Source: Mongoliimonas terrestris (GTDB taxonomy: Bacteria; Pseudomonadota; Alphaproteobacteria; Rhizobiales; Pleomorphomonadaceae). Taken from it: 64,000 nt of DNA. The notes under the pieces were generated by a model that worked only from the letters and a program-made list of their open reading frames with translations, ran no database searches and was not told the DNA's origin. Below, one piece after another: positions 25,514 through 35,600 of this stretch. How positions within the stretch are numbered: the stretch's first letter is position 1; each line of letters begins with the position of its first letter. The stretch is from assembly GCF_001927285.1 (NCBI RefSeq), contig NZ_MSIG01000002.1:62001-126000 (forward strand). Reading direction: 5' to 3'. A program made the position numbers and the translations under genes.

Positions 25514-26839
25514 ATGTGCCAGTCCGAAACCATGCATCTGGCTGTCGACTGCTCCTTCATCCACACGGACCATCTCTGGGCGCAGCCGGGATCATGGGTC
25601 GGCTACCACTACTACGGCCCGGACTTCTACGAGGACGTCGCCCGCACCGCCCAGCGCGGCTGTTTCGACATGATCTTCTTCGGCGACGCGGCAGAGACGC
25701 CGGAGAACTTCGGCGGCAACTACGACGTGCCGCTCCGGCAGGGCATCCGCTGGCCCAAGCACGACATGATGCCGATGATCCCCTACATGGCCAAAGCCGC
25801 ACCCAACCTCGGCTTCGGCATCACCATGTCGACCACCTACCACCACCCGTTCCACGTGGCGCGGCTCTACTCCTCCCTCGACCACGTCACCGGCGGGCGG
25901 ATCGCCTGGAACGCCGTCACCTCCGCCTACAAGAACGAGGCGGCGAACTGGGGCTATGACGTGATGATGCCGGCCGCCGAGCGCTACGAGCGGGCGCGCG
26001 AACACATGGCCGTCGTGCTGGCGCTCTGGAACAGCGTGGAGGCGGACGCCATCGTGATGGACCGGGAGAAGGGCATCTTCGCGGACCCTTCCAAGGTCCA
26101 CCTCATCAATCACGAGGGCAAGCACTTCCGGGTTCGCGGGCCGCTGCCGGTGCTGCCCTCGCCGCAGGGCCGCCCCGTGGTCATCCAGGCCGGGCAGTCG
26201 CAGGACGGCATGAACCTCGCCTCCCTCCATGCCGACATGCAGTTCGTCTCCCGCCGCACCCTGAAGAGCATCGGCGAGCACCGGGCTGTTCTCGACGATC
26301 TCACGGTCAAGCACGGCCGCAGCCCGCGCGACCTCGGCGTGTTCTGGTCGGTCCGCGTCCAGGTCGGCGACACCCGGGAGGACGCTATCCGCAAGGAGCG
26401 GCGCTTCCTCGATCATCTGCCGGACAACGCCGGCCTCATCGAGCTCTCCTTCCTCTACGGACTCGACTTCGCGAAGTTCGACGGCAAGATGCGGCTCGGC
26501 GATCTCCTGGAGGTCGTGCAGCAGCAGCAGGTTCACTGGGGCACCTTCCAGGAGCTCGTGAAGACCGAAGGGGCGGAGACCACCCTGGAGGAGGTCGGCC
26601 GCCGCTACATCGCGGAGCGCTCCAACTACGTCGTCGGTTCTGTGAAGGACGTCGCCGACCATCTGGAGGCTGTTCACGAGGCAGGTGGGCGCAACGGCGG
26701 CATCATCCTGGCGAAGAGCTTCGACGCGCCGGGCATGCTGCGCGACTTCGTCGAGATGGTGGTGCCGGAACTCCAGCGTCGCGGCCTCATGCGCAAGCGC
26801 TATAGAGAGACGACCCTGAGGGGGAATCTCAACAGCTAG
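25514..26839 (+). CDS. flavin-dependent (LLM-class) monooxygenase, NtaA/SnaA-like, copy 1
   Basis: 441 residues from the ATG at 25514, with AAAGGA 9 nt upstream. Luciferase-like TIM barrel with FDMIFFGDAAETPENFGG, MSTTYHHPFHVARLYSSLDHVTGGRIAWNAVTS, and VIQAGQSQDG. These are the usual FMN and substrate-loop segments of two-component FMNH2-dependent monooxygenases such as NtaA, EmoA and DszA. The partner flavin reductase is not in the window. It lies 55 bp after the permease, so it is probably co-transcribed with the importer. It is highly similar throughout to the gene at 27722. Confidence 0.9.
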   Translation: MCQSETMHLAVDCSFIHTDHLWAQPGSWVGYHYYGPDFYEDVARTAQRGCFDMIFFGDAAETPENFGGNYDVPLRQGIRWPKHDMMPMIPYMAKAAPNLGFGITMSTTYHHPFHVARLYSSLDHVTGGRIAWNAVTSAYKNEAANWGYDVMMPAAERYERAREHMAVVLALWNSVEADAIVMDREKGIFADPSKVHLINHEGKHFRVRGPLPVLPSPQGRPVVIQAGQSQDGMNLASLHADMQFVSRRTLKSIGEHRAVLDDLTVKHGRSPRDLGVFWSVRVQVGDTREDAIRKERRFLDHLPDNAGLIELSFLYGLDFAKFDGKMRLGDLLEVVQQQQVHWGTFQELVKTEGAETTLEEVGRRYIAERSNYVVGSVKDVADHLEAVHEAGGRNGGIILAKSFDAPGMLRDFVEMVVPELQRRGLMRKRYRETTLRGNLNS

Positions 26840-26871
26840 ACCGGTCGCCCCAGGCCGGCGAAGGGGGGACG

Positions 26872-27621
26872 ATGGCCAGCAACAGCCGCATCGCGGGCCT
26901 GGACGACCGTGGCGCCAGCCTTGCCGATCTCAACACGCCCGTCGCGCGTCTGCGCGGCGACGGCATGCGGCGGCAGACCCTCAAGCAGTTCGCCCGCGAA
27001 GGCATCCTGGCGGCGATCCTGCGCGGCGAGGTGAAGCCCGGCGAGAAGCTGCTCCAGAAGGAGCTGGCGGATCGCCTCGGCATCAGCATCACGCCGGTCC
27101 GCGAGGCCCTGAACGAATTGAGCGCGGAGGGCTTCGTGCATCTCGATCCGCACCGCGGGGCGGTGGTGCGCAAGATGAGCGAGGCCGAGATGGTGGAGAT
27201 GTCGAGCATCCTCTCGGCGTTGATCCCGCTCTCGGCGAAGCTCATCGCGGAGAACATCACCGACGCGGAGCTGGAACACGCGACCGCGTTGCAGGACGAA
27301 CTGGAACAGGTGACGGACGTGACCGAGTTCGTGCGGCTCAACCGGGTCTTCCACAACTTCCTGACCGACTGCGCCCGGGCCCCTCGCCTCGCCGGCATCA
27401 TCAACCCTTTGCGCGACTCGCTCTCGGTCATGCTGAACATCACGGTCCGCCGCATCGACGACCGGCTCAACCAAGCGAACAGGGAGCATCGCGATCTTCT
27501 CGCCGCGCTCGCCGCCCGCGACGTTGACGCCACCATCGCGGCGATGACCGAACACATGCGACCGAATCGCCAGGCGATCCGAACCTTCTTCGAGGACCAG
27601 GCCCGCCCGTTCGCGCGCTGA
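26872..27621 (+). CDS. GntR-family (FadR/FCD) transcriptional regulator
   Basis: 249 residues. Winged helix at ~35-105 (EGILAAILRGEVKPGEKLLQ, then QKELADRLGISITPVREALNEL), followed by the all-helical FCD ligand domain with RLNRVFHNFL, NREHRDLLAALAARD and MTEHM. The FCD family usually binds a metal and a small carboxylate. It sits between the two monooxygenase genes, 32 bp after the first, and probably senses the substrate of this cluster. Confidence 0.9.
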   Translation: MASNSRIAGLDDRGASLADLNTPVARLRGDGMRRQTLKQFAREGILAAILRGEVKPGEKLLQKELADRLGISITPVREALNELSAEGFVHLDPHRGAVVRKMSEAEMVEMSSILSALIPLSAKLIAENITDAELEHATALQDELEQVTDVTEFVRLNRVFHNFLTDCARAPRLAGIINPLRDSLSVMLNITVRRIDDRLNQANREHRDLLAALAARDVDATIAAMTEHMRPNRQAIRTFFEDQARPFAR

Positions 27622-27721
27622 CAACCCCGGCGCGCGAGGGCTTTACCAGACGGAATGCGGCGGACACGAAACGCCGCGCGATTCATCCAAAGACCCTCAC
27701 CGCACCGGAGCGCGCCTGACC

Positions 27722-29047
27722 ATGTGCTTATCGGAAAGCCTTCACTTGGCCATCGACTCGTCCTTCATCCACACCGACCATCTCTGGTGCACGCCGGGCT
27801 CCTGGCACGGCTACGACTATTATGGACCGAGCTTATACGAGGACCTCGCCCGCATCGCGCAGCGCGGCTGCTTCGACATGATCTTCTTCGGCGATGCGGC
27901 CGAGACGCCGGAGAACTTCGGGGACGGCTACGCCACGCCCCTCCGGGAGGGCTATCGCTGGCCGAAGCACGACATGATGCCGATGATCCCCTACATGGCC
28001 ATGGCAGCCCCGAACCTCGGCTTCGGCATCACCACGTCGACCACCTACCACCACCCCTTCCACGTGGCGCGGCTCTACGCCTCGCTCGACCACGTCACCG
28101 GCGGCCGAGTCGCCTGGAACGCGGTGACGTCGGCCTACAAGAACGAGGCCGCGAACTGGGGCCACGACGTGATGATGCCGCCCGCGGAGCGTTACGAGCG
28201 GGCGCGCGAGCACCTGAAGGTGGTGACCGACCTCTGGGCCAGCGTGGAGGCCGACGCCATTCTGATGGACCGGGAGAGCGGCGTCTTCGCCGACCCGGCG
28301 AAGGTTCACCTCGTCAACCACGAGGGCAAGTATTTCAAGGTCCGCGGCCCGCTGCCCTGCCTGCCCTCCCGCCAGGGCCGCCCGGTGCTGATCCAGGCCG
28401 GCCAGTCCGAGGACGGCATGAATCTCGCCGCCAAGTATGCCGACATGCAGTTCGTCTCGCGCCGCACCACCCGGAGCATCGCCGACCATCGGGCACATCT
28501 GGACGCCCTGACGGTCCAGCACGGCCGGACCCCGCGCGACCTCGGCGTGTTCTGGACCGTCCGCGTCGTCGCCGGCGACACCCGCGAGGACGCGATCCGC
28601 AAGGAGCGCCGCTTCCTGGAGACGCTGCCCGACAATGCCGGCCTCATCGAGCTCTCCTTCCAGTTCGGCTTCGACTTCTCCAAGCTCGACGGCCGGATGA
28701 AGCTCGTCGACATGGTCGACCTGATCCGGTCGCAGCGCACCTACTGGGGGCCGTTCCAGGAGCTCCTGAACACCGAGGACCCGAACACTGAGATCGAGGA
28801 TCTCGGCCGCCGCTGGATCACCGAGCGGTCCAACTTCGTGGTCGGCAGCGTCAAGGAGGTGGCCGATCACCTGGAGGAGGTGCACGAGGCCGGCGGCCGC
28901 AACGGCGGCATCATCCTGACCAAGAGCTACGCCGCCCCGGGCGCCCTTCGCGACTTCGTGGAACTCGTGGTCCCCGAACTCCAGCGCCGCGGCCTCGTGC
29001 GCAAGCGCTACACCCACGACACGCTGCGCGGCAACCTGAACAGCTGA
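27722..29047 (+). CDS. flavin-dependent (LLM-class) monooxygenase, NtaA/SnaA-like, copy 2
   Basis: 441 residues, same length as the gene at 25514 and near-identical in long stretches (CFDMIFFGDAAETPENFG; AWNAVTSAYKNEAANWG; LRGNLNS at the C-terminus). It differs mostly in surface segments and near the C-terminal third. A tandem duplication has been split by the regulator gene. The pair may act on successive or related substrates or form a heteromer. No reductase nearby. Confidence 0.9.
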   Translation: MCLSESLHLAIDSSFIHTDHLWCTPGSWHGYDYYGPSLYEDLARIAQRGCFDMIFFGDAAETPENFGDGYATPLREGYRWPKHDMMPMIPYMAMAAPNLGFGITTSTTYHHPFHVARLYASLDHVTGGRVAWNAVTSAYKNEAANWGHDVMMPPAERYERAREHLKVVTDLWASVEADAILMDRESGVFADPAKVHLVNHEGKYFKVRGPLPCLPSRQGRPVLIQAGQSEDGMNLAAKYADMQFVSRRTTRSIADHRAHLDALTVQHGRTPRDLGVFWTVRVVAGDTREDAIRKERRFLETLPDNAGLIELSFQFGFDFSKLDGRMKLVDMVDLIRSQRTYWGPFQELLNTEDPNTEIEDLGRRWITERSNFVVGSVKEVADHLEEVHEAGGRNGGIILTKSYAAPGALRDFVELVVPELQRRGLVRKRYTHDTLRGNLNS

Positions 29048-29164
29048 AGCGGACTGCCGGACGACGAAGCCCGGCACCCACCCGGCAAACCCTCCCCGAT
29101 CGGGGAACCCGCGGACACGGCCCATCGACCCCATACGCAGGCCCACGCCAGCTCACTTGATCCT

Positions 29165-29187
29165 GCAATGTTATAACGTTACGTTGC
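29165..29187. promoter_or_regulatory. putative Zur box
   Basis: 23 bp beginning GCAATGTTATAAC and ending CGTTGC. The left half agrees fully with the alphaproteobacterial Zur consensus GNAATGTTATA; the right half matches 7 of 10 defined positions. It lies 67 bp upstream of two COG0523 GTPase genes, the classical zinc-starvation target. This points to repression by Zur when zinc is plentiful. Confidence 0.7.
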
Positions 29188-29253
29188 TGCCGAACAACGA
29201 CCCACGAACCAGCGCCGTCGGGTGCCGATTCGAAACCGAGGGTCGGTCCGGCG

Positions 29254-30540
29254 ATGGAGCGGAGCGTGACGGGGCTGCAGTCTGGGCTGGTGCGGCATGC
29301 CGGGGAGGCGCCCGAACGCATCCCGGTGCTCGTCGTCACCGGCTTCCTCGGGGCCGGCAAGACGACCCTCGTCAACCGCGTCCTCGCCGATCCGGCCTTT
29401 GCCGACACCGCGGTGATCGTCAACGAGTTCGGCGATGTGGATGTGGACGGCGATCTGGTGCGCACCGCGCGCGGTGACCTTCTGGTCTCCACGACGGGAT
29501 GCATCTGCTGCACCGCGTCCTCCGACATCCGCGCCACCCTGTTCGACCTCCACGAGACGGCACGGGCGAGGCTGTCGCGACCGTTCGCGCGGGTGATCGT
29601 GGAGACCACGGGCCTTGCCGACCCCGCCGCCGTCATCAACGCCCTGACGCCGGGCGCCCTCCCCGCCCATGGACTGCGCGACCACACGGTCGCCCGCCGC
29701 TTCCGGCTTTCCGCCGTGCTCACCCTGGTGGACGGCGTGACCGGCGACCTGGCGCTCGACCGGCACCTGGAAGCGGTCAAGCAGATCGCCTTCGCCGACA
29801 CGGTGCTGGTCACCAAGACCGATCTCCTCCGGGATCCTGCGAGCCGCCGCGACCGCGACGCCCTGTTGGCGAGGATCGGCGAGATGAACCCGTCCGCCAC
29901 CCTGGCGACGTCGTTTGACGCGGCGGACCTCGCCGCGCTGTTCGACCGTCACTATGCGCCGGATCGGCTCGGCGGCGACGCGGAAGGCTGGCTTGCCATC
30001 GACCGGCTGACGCGCCCCGATTCCGGACCGGGCGCGCAGGCGGCGCGGCCAGATCCGGACGGCCCGGGCATCCCCGGCCGCCACGCCGACGACATCGCGG
30101 CCGTGGTGCTTCGCCATCCCGGCGTCCTTTCGCGCACGACGCTCGACGTCTTCCTGACGCTGCTCCAGAGCATCGCCGGCGCCGAGGTTCTGAGGGTCAA
30201 GGGCCTCGTGGCACTCGTTGACAACCCGGAGCGGCCGATCGTCGTCCACATAGTTCGCCATGTGATCCATCCGCCAGTCCGCCTCGATCGATGGCCCTCC
30301 GTGGATCGGACCAGCCGCCTCGTGGTCATCGGACGGGGCATTGATCCGGACGGCTTGACGCGCGTGTTCGCCACCCTCGCCGAAAGAGCGCCCCGGCCCC
30401 ACGCGGTCCCGGGCGGCCGCCTCGGCCTTGCCCTCGCCGGTCTCGCGGCGGCGGCGGGTCTGGCCGTCGCCATCCCATCCTTTTCAACCGCTTCCGCCGA
30501 TCCGTCAGGCACGCCCGCATCCCTGGAGATCCAGAAATGA
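29254..30540 (+). CDS. COG0523/CobW-type zinc GTPase with C-terminal membrane segment
   Basis: 428 residues. Walker [10 protein letters not shown] (30-38), the metal motif CICC (C83, C85, C86), Walker B-like ETTGLADP, and the base-recognition TKTDL. The CobW C-terminal domain covers ~275-375. Unusually, the protein ends with a hydrophobic stretch ([19 protein letters not shown], ~390-410) and a short Ser/Pro tail, suggesting membrane anchoring. Zinc metallochaperone under Zur control is likely. It overlaps the second GTPase gene by 4 bp. Confidence 0.85.
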   Translation: MERSVTGLQSGLVRHAGEAPERIPVLVVTGFLGAGKTTLVNRVLADPAFADTAVIVNEFGDVDVDGDLVRTARGDLLVSTTGCICCTASSDIRATLFDLHETARARLSRPFARVIVETTGLADPAAVINALTPGALPAHGLRDHTVARRFRLSAVLTLVDGVTGDLALDRHLEAVKQIAFADTVLVTKTDLLRDPASRRDRDALLARIGEMNPSATLATSFDAADLAALFDRHYAPDRLGGDAEGWLAIDRLTRPDSGPGAQAARPDPDGPGIPGRHADDIAAVVLRHPGVLSRTTLDVFLTLLQSIAGAEVLRVKGLVALVDNPERPIVVHIVRHVIHPPVRLDRWPSVDRTSRLVVIGRGIDPDGLTRVFATLAERAPRPHAVPGGRLGLALAGLAAAAGLAVAIPSFSTASADPSGTPASLEIQK

Positions 30541-31517
30541 CCGACAGCATTCCCGTCACCGTCCTCACCGGCTACCTCGGCGCCGGCAAGACCACGCTCC
30601 TCAACCGCATCCTCACGGAGACCCACGGCAAGCGCTACGCCGTGATCGTCGACGAGTTCGGCGAGGTCGGCATCGACAACGACCTCGTCGTGGACGCCGA
30701 CGAGGAGATCTTCGAGATGAACAACGGGTGCATCTGCTGCACCGTGCGCGGCGACCTCATCCGCATCATTGAGGGCCTGATGAAGCGCAAGGGCGCCTTC
30801 GACGGCATCCTGATCGAGACCACCGGCCTCGCCGACCCGGCGCCGGTGGCCCAGACCTTCTTCGTCGACGAGGACGTGCGCCGGAACACCCGTCTCGACG
30901 CCATCGTGACCGTGGTCGACGCCCGCCATCTCCTGCAGGAACTCGACGAGGCCCACGAGGCGCAGGAGCAGATCGCCTTCGCCGACACGCTGATCCTCAA
31001 CAAGACCGACCTCGTGTCCGCGGACGACCTCGCCGCCGTCCGGGCCCGCATCCGCGCCATCAACCCCACCGCCACCATCCGCGAGACGACCCGCTGCGAC
31101 GTGCCGCTCGACGCGGTGCTCGGCCGCGGCGCTTTCAGCCTGGACCGCATCCTGGAGGTGGAGCCGGAGTTCCTCACCGAGGAGCACGCCCACGCGCACG
31201 ACGACCACGTCACCAGCCTGTCGCTGACGTCGGACGCCCCGCTCGATCCGGACGTCTTCCTGCCGTGGATGCAAGAGGTGGCGGCCAAGCTCGGCACCGA
31301 CATCCTGCGCATGAAGGGCATCATCGCCTTCCAGAACGATCCGGACCGTTTCGTCATCCAGGGCGTCCACATGCTCCTCGAAGGCGATCACCAGCGCCCC
31401 TGGAAGGACGGCGAGCCGCGCGTCTCCCGCCTCGTCTTCATCGGCCGCGACCTGCCGAAGGACGTTCTCGCCGACGGCTTCGCCAAGGCGGTGGTGAAGG
31501 AGCCGGCGGTTCATTGA
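30537..31517 (+). CDS. COG0523/CobW-type zinc GTPase
   Basis: 326 residues. Walker [10 protein letters not shown] (12-20), metal motif CICC (C65, C67, C68), [14 protein letters not shown] His-rich loop ([10 protein letters not shown]) precedes the C-terminal CobW domain (LRMKGIIAF and the terminal [11 protein letters not shown]). This is the classical soluble form and probably hands zinc to a client protein during zinc shortage. Confidence 0.92.
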   Translation: MTDSIPVTVLTGYLGAGKTTLLNRILTETHGKRYAVIVDEFGEVGIDNDLVVDADEEIFEMNNGCICCTVRGDLIRIIEGLMKRKGAFDGILIETTGLADPAPVAQTFFVDEDVRRNTRLDAIVTVVDARHLLQELDEAHEAQEQIAFADTLILNKTDLVSADDLAAVRARIRAINPTATIRETTRCDVPLDAVLGRGAFSLDRILEVEPEFLTEEHAHAHDDHVTSLSLTSDAPLDPDVFLPWMQEVAAKLGTDILRMKGIIAFQNDPDRFVIQGVHMLLEGDHQRPWKDGEPRVSRLVFIGRDLPKDVLADGFAKAVVKEPAVH

Positions 31518-31792
31518 GCTTCGCCAATCCCTTCGCGCCGAAGCCGCGCGGCGTCCTCGGCGACGTCGCGCGGGTGAAGGCTCTGGTGCGCGACGTCCTC
31601 GGTCTTCCCGAGGCCGTCGGCGTCACCGTGTCCGAGATCGTCTGCCGCGATCCGGTCTGCCCGGGGCTGGAGACCGTGATCCTGATCATGCCGCCCGGCG
31701 CGCCGACGCGGCACATCCGGATTCCCGGCCCCCTTGCGGCGGTGACGCGGGATGCCCTGGCCGAGGCCCGCGCGACGCCTGAGGGCTCCTGA
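31514..31792 (+). CDS. small conserved partner of COG0523 GTPases
   Basis: 92 residues starting at a TTG whose last two bases overlap the preceding TGA. It contains [21 protein letters not shown], a two-Cys motif (C-x-D-P-x-C-P) followed by ETVI, then a strand ending THRIRIPGP-like (TRHIRIPGP). Small proteins with this motif are often found next to CobW-type genes; function unknown. The two Cys could bind zinc. Confidence 0.65.
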   Translation: MSFANPFAPKPRGVLGDVARVKALVRDVLGLPEAVGVTVSEIVCRDPVCPGLETVILIMPPGAPTRHIRIPGPLAAVTRDALAEARATPEGS

Positions 31793-31822
31793 CAGCTATC
31801 TGCCCGCCGTGATCGCCCCCCG

Positions 31823-32260
31823 TCACGCGGCCGCCGAGGTCCCGAGCGCCAGAACGGCGTAGCGGGCCACCTTGCCCGCCGCCACCAGCGGCACGAAGGT
31901 CCGCAGCGGCTCGCGCAAAGTCCCGGCCACCACGGTGAGCGGGTCGCCGATGACTGGCATCCAGGCAAGAAGAAGGCTCCAGCGTCCCCAGCGCCGGTAC
32001 CAGCCCTCCGCCCGCGCCAACGCGCCCGGCGACACCGGGAACCAGCGACGATCCTTGAAGCGCTCCAGGCCGCGTCCGAGGACCCAGTTGATTACCGATC
32101 CCATCACGTTGCCGACGCTCGCCACCGCCACCAGCAGCCAGGGCGCGACATCCCCGGCAACGATCAGCGCCACCAGGAGCGCCTCCGACTGAGCCGGCAC
32201 GATGGTGGCCGCCAGGAGCGCGGCCGCGAACAGACCGGCGAGCGAGGCGACCTCCGTCAC
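31823..32260 (-). CDS. YqaA/DedA-like membrane protein
   Basis: About 145 residues from a GTG at 32260, chosen because homologues begin with a short (M)xELAxxAGLF stretch as here (TEVASLAGLF). An ATG at 32302 would add 14 residues. Four predicted helices, and the PAQSEALLVALI, GNVMGSVINWVLGRG and GDPLTVVAG motifs of the YqaA family. Possibly a lipid or ion transporter. It is convergent with the Zur operon. Confidence 0.8.
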   Translation of the reverse strand: MTEVASLAGLFAAALLAATIVPAQSEALLVALIVAGDVAPWLLVAVASVGNVMGSVINWVLGRGLERFKDRRWFPVSPGALARAEGWYRRWGRWSLLLAWMPVIGDPLTVVAGTLREPLRTFVPLVAAGKVARYAVLALGTSAAA

Positions 32261-32302
32261 GGCGCACCGTCGAAAGGTGGCCGGTAAAGCCCGTCCCCGC
32301 AT

Positions 32303-32615
32303 CGCCGCATCACCGGTCCCGGGACCGTCACGCCGGGTGATCTATGTCTCAAGCGAATTTTCATACGCAGCCTTGAGGCCATGTCAGATCCAGTTCCCGG
32401 CAAGCAGGGGGTTGGTTGACCCGAAGGGCCGGCTCCCCTTGAGCGAAAGAAAGCGGGTGTCTCGGCCTGAAGCCTCCGCTGCGGCGACCGTAGCAAAAGA
32501 ACGATGTCAGTCATGTCAGGTGCACCAAACTGATTTATTAAATGTCCAGCCTGTGGTTACGCTTCGGCATGGGCCTTCGCCGCGCGTCGCCATCATTCAA
32601 AGCGGGACACCGTCC
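32303..32615. other. intergenic spacer upstream of Tricorn-like protease
   Basis: 313 bp with no convincing gene. It must hold the promoter of the protease gene. A locally AT-rich patch (CTGATTTATTAAATG near 32530) and the direct repeat GTCAG/GTCAGG around 32505-32520 are the only features I see. No terminator hairpin or binding site could be assigned. Confidence 0.4.
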
Positions 32616-35600
32616 ATGCGTTTCCTCACGATCGCACTCGCGTCCGCGTTGGCCTTGACCGGCGGCCTCCAGGTCGGGGCGGCCTTGGCGGAGGGTCTTG
32701 ATCCCGCCCAGCCGCTCTGGATGCGCACGCCGGCGATCTCGCCGGACGGCAGCACCCTCGCCTTCACCTATCGGGGCCGGATCCACACGGTCGATGCCGC
32801 CGGCGGCGAGGCGAAGCCGCTCACCGATCCGCAATTCCGCTCCACCGATCCCGTCTGGGCGCCGGACGGCAAGTCCATCGCCTTCTCCGCCGACGTGTTC
32901 AACGCGGGCGACGTCTACACGGTCCCGCTGGACGGTGGGGAGATCCGGCGGCTGACCTACGGCGGATTGCTGGACCTTCCGCTCGCCTTCACCCCGGACG
33001 GTTCGGACGTCATCGTTTTCGCGTCGGGGACCGCCCCGATGAACGCGAACTTCATGGACGGGATCAGCCGCTTCTTTCCGGGCAAGGTGATGTCGGTGCC
33101 GGCGAAGGGCGGGCGGGAGCGTCCGTTCATGCCGGTTCCGACCCGCCAGGCTTCGCTGTCGAACGACGGCAAGCTCCTCGCCTATGCCTCCGTCGGCTCG
33201 CTGGAGGTCACGGTCCGAAAGCGCCAGATCTCGGACGGGACGTCGGACATCTGGATCTTCGACCGAACGACCGGCCGCCACCGCCAGCTCACCCACCACC
33301 GCTCCAACGAGAAGAGCCCAGTCTTCTCCGCGGACGGACGGTTCGTCTACTACACCGCCGAGATGCCGGCGAACGGCGAGGTCGACGTCGACGCCCAGCC
33401 CGTCAGCACCAACGTGTGGCGGATCCCGGTCGACGGCGCGGCGGCGCCGGAGCAGCTGACCTTCCACGACACGCTGCCCGTGCGCGGTCTTTCGATCAGC
33501 CGCGACGGCACCCTCGCCTACGGCTACGACGGCGAGATCTGGACCTTGGCGCCCGGCGGCAAGCCCGCGAAGGTGGCCGTCAGGATCGCCCAGGGCACGC
33601 TGGCGACGGGCCGCGAGCCGGTGGACGCGAACGATCAGGTCACCGAGGTGGCCGTGTCGCCCGACGGGTCCGAACTCGCCCTAATCGCCCGCGGCGACGT
33701 CTTCGTCGTCCAAGCCGCGACCGGCAAGACCCGCCGGATCACCGACACGCCTCAGGCGGAGCGCTCGGTGGGGTTCTCGCCGGACGGCCGCAAGCTTCTC
33801 TACGCCTCCGATCGCCAGATCGACTGGGACCTGTTCGAAAGCCGCATCGTGCGCGCATCGGACGCCGGCTTCGTCGAGGCGGCGGAGATCGAGGAGACCG
33901 TTCTCCTTGACACCGAGACCGATCTCCTTCAGCCGCTCTATTCGCCGAAGGGCGACAAGGTGGCCTACCGCGACGGCCGGAACGCGCTGCACGTCCTCGA
34001 CATCGAGAGCGGGCAGACCAGCGAGGCCCTCCCCGACAGCGCGTCCTATTCCTACAGCGAGGGCGACCTCAGCCATGCCTGGTCGCCGGACGGCCACTAT
34101 CTGACGACGTTCACCGGCCTGGAGATCGGCAACTCGGAGGTCGAGGTGATCGAGGTCGCAACGGGCCTTCGGCACGACATCTCGCGGAACGGCTTTGCCG
34201 ACAAACGGCCGCTCTTCAGCCGCGACGGCGCGATGGTCTACTGGACGTCGGACCGGTTCACCACGCGTCAGCTGGACGACCAGACCGCGACCGGCGACGT
34301 GGTCGGCACCTTCCTCTCGCGCGAGGCCGCCAAGGCCTTCGCCGACCGCAAGCCGATCGTCCCGGGAGCACCGGACTTTGCGGGCGCGCCGGACCGCACC
34401 CTGCGCCTCACGGGCCTGTCGCAGACCGTTCTCTTCACCGATCTCGGCGCCGACGGGGAGACGCTGACCGTCGTGTCGACGCTGACTGGCGCGGACCTCT
34501 TCGGCTACGCCTTCGACATCCGCACCGGAGCCGCCAAGCCACTTTTCCAGGCCGCCGCCACCGGCACGGAGGCCTTCGCGGTCGATCGGGACGGCAGGAC
34601 GCTCTACGTGACCGGGGCCGGCAAGGTCGACGCCTACGATCTCGCCACCGGCGCCGCCAGCGCCATCCCCTTCGACACCACGGCCCCGCGCGACCTTCGC
34701 GAAGAGATGGCCTACCTGTTCGACCACCAGTGGCGGCTCGTGCAATCCAAGTTCTACGACAAGGCCATGCACGGCGTGGACTGGCCGAAGATGCGCGGCC
34801 TCTACGCCAAGCATCTGCCCCACATCTCCCATTGGGAAGACTTGGCCGAACTGGTGGCCGAGATGCAGGGCGAGCTCAACGCCTCGCACATGTTCTCCAG
34901 CTTCAAGCCGGACGAGCCACGCTGGGACCGGATCGGGATGCTCGGTCTCTACTACGACCGGGACCACGCCGGACCGGGCTTCAAGGTCGCCGGCGTGCTC
35001 GACGGCGGGCCGGCCGACGCGCCGGGCAGCCTGCTGGTGCCGGGCGCCGTTATCATGGCGGTGGACGGCGTGACCATCGGGCCGGACGCCGAGATCGGGC
35101 CGCTCCTCAACGGCAAGATCGGCAAGACCGTGCTGCTCGGCGTGGCCGCGCCGGGATCGGGCTTGAACTCGATGGCCGAACAGACGGTCACGCCCATCGA
35201 CGCCGACGCGGAGGCGCATCTTGCCTATCTCCGCTGGGTGAAGCAGCGGCGCGCGATCGTGGAGACGCTCTCCGGCGGCCGGCTCGGCTACGTCCACGTC
35301 GCCGCCATGAACGACTTGGAGATGCGCAAGGTCTTCGGCGAACTGCTGGGCCGCTATGACAAGGCGGAGGCCGCCGTGATCGACGTCCGCTTCAACACCG
35401 GCGGCTTCCTGCACGACCAGCTCGTCACCTTCGTGACCGGGCGGCGGCACTCCGGGCTGTTCACCCGCAACGGCGCGGATCTCGGCCTCTCGCCCTACGA
35501 CCGATGGGCAAGGCCAACCGCGATGGTGCAGAACGCGTTCAGCTACTCCGACGGATCGATCTTCCCGGCCTACTACAAGATCGAGGGGCTCGGTCCCATC

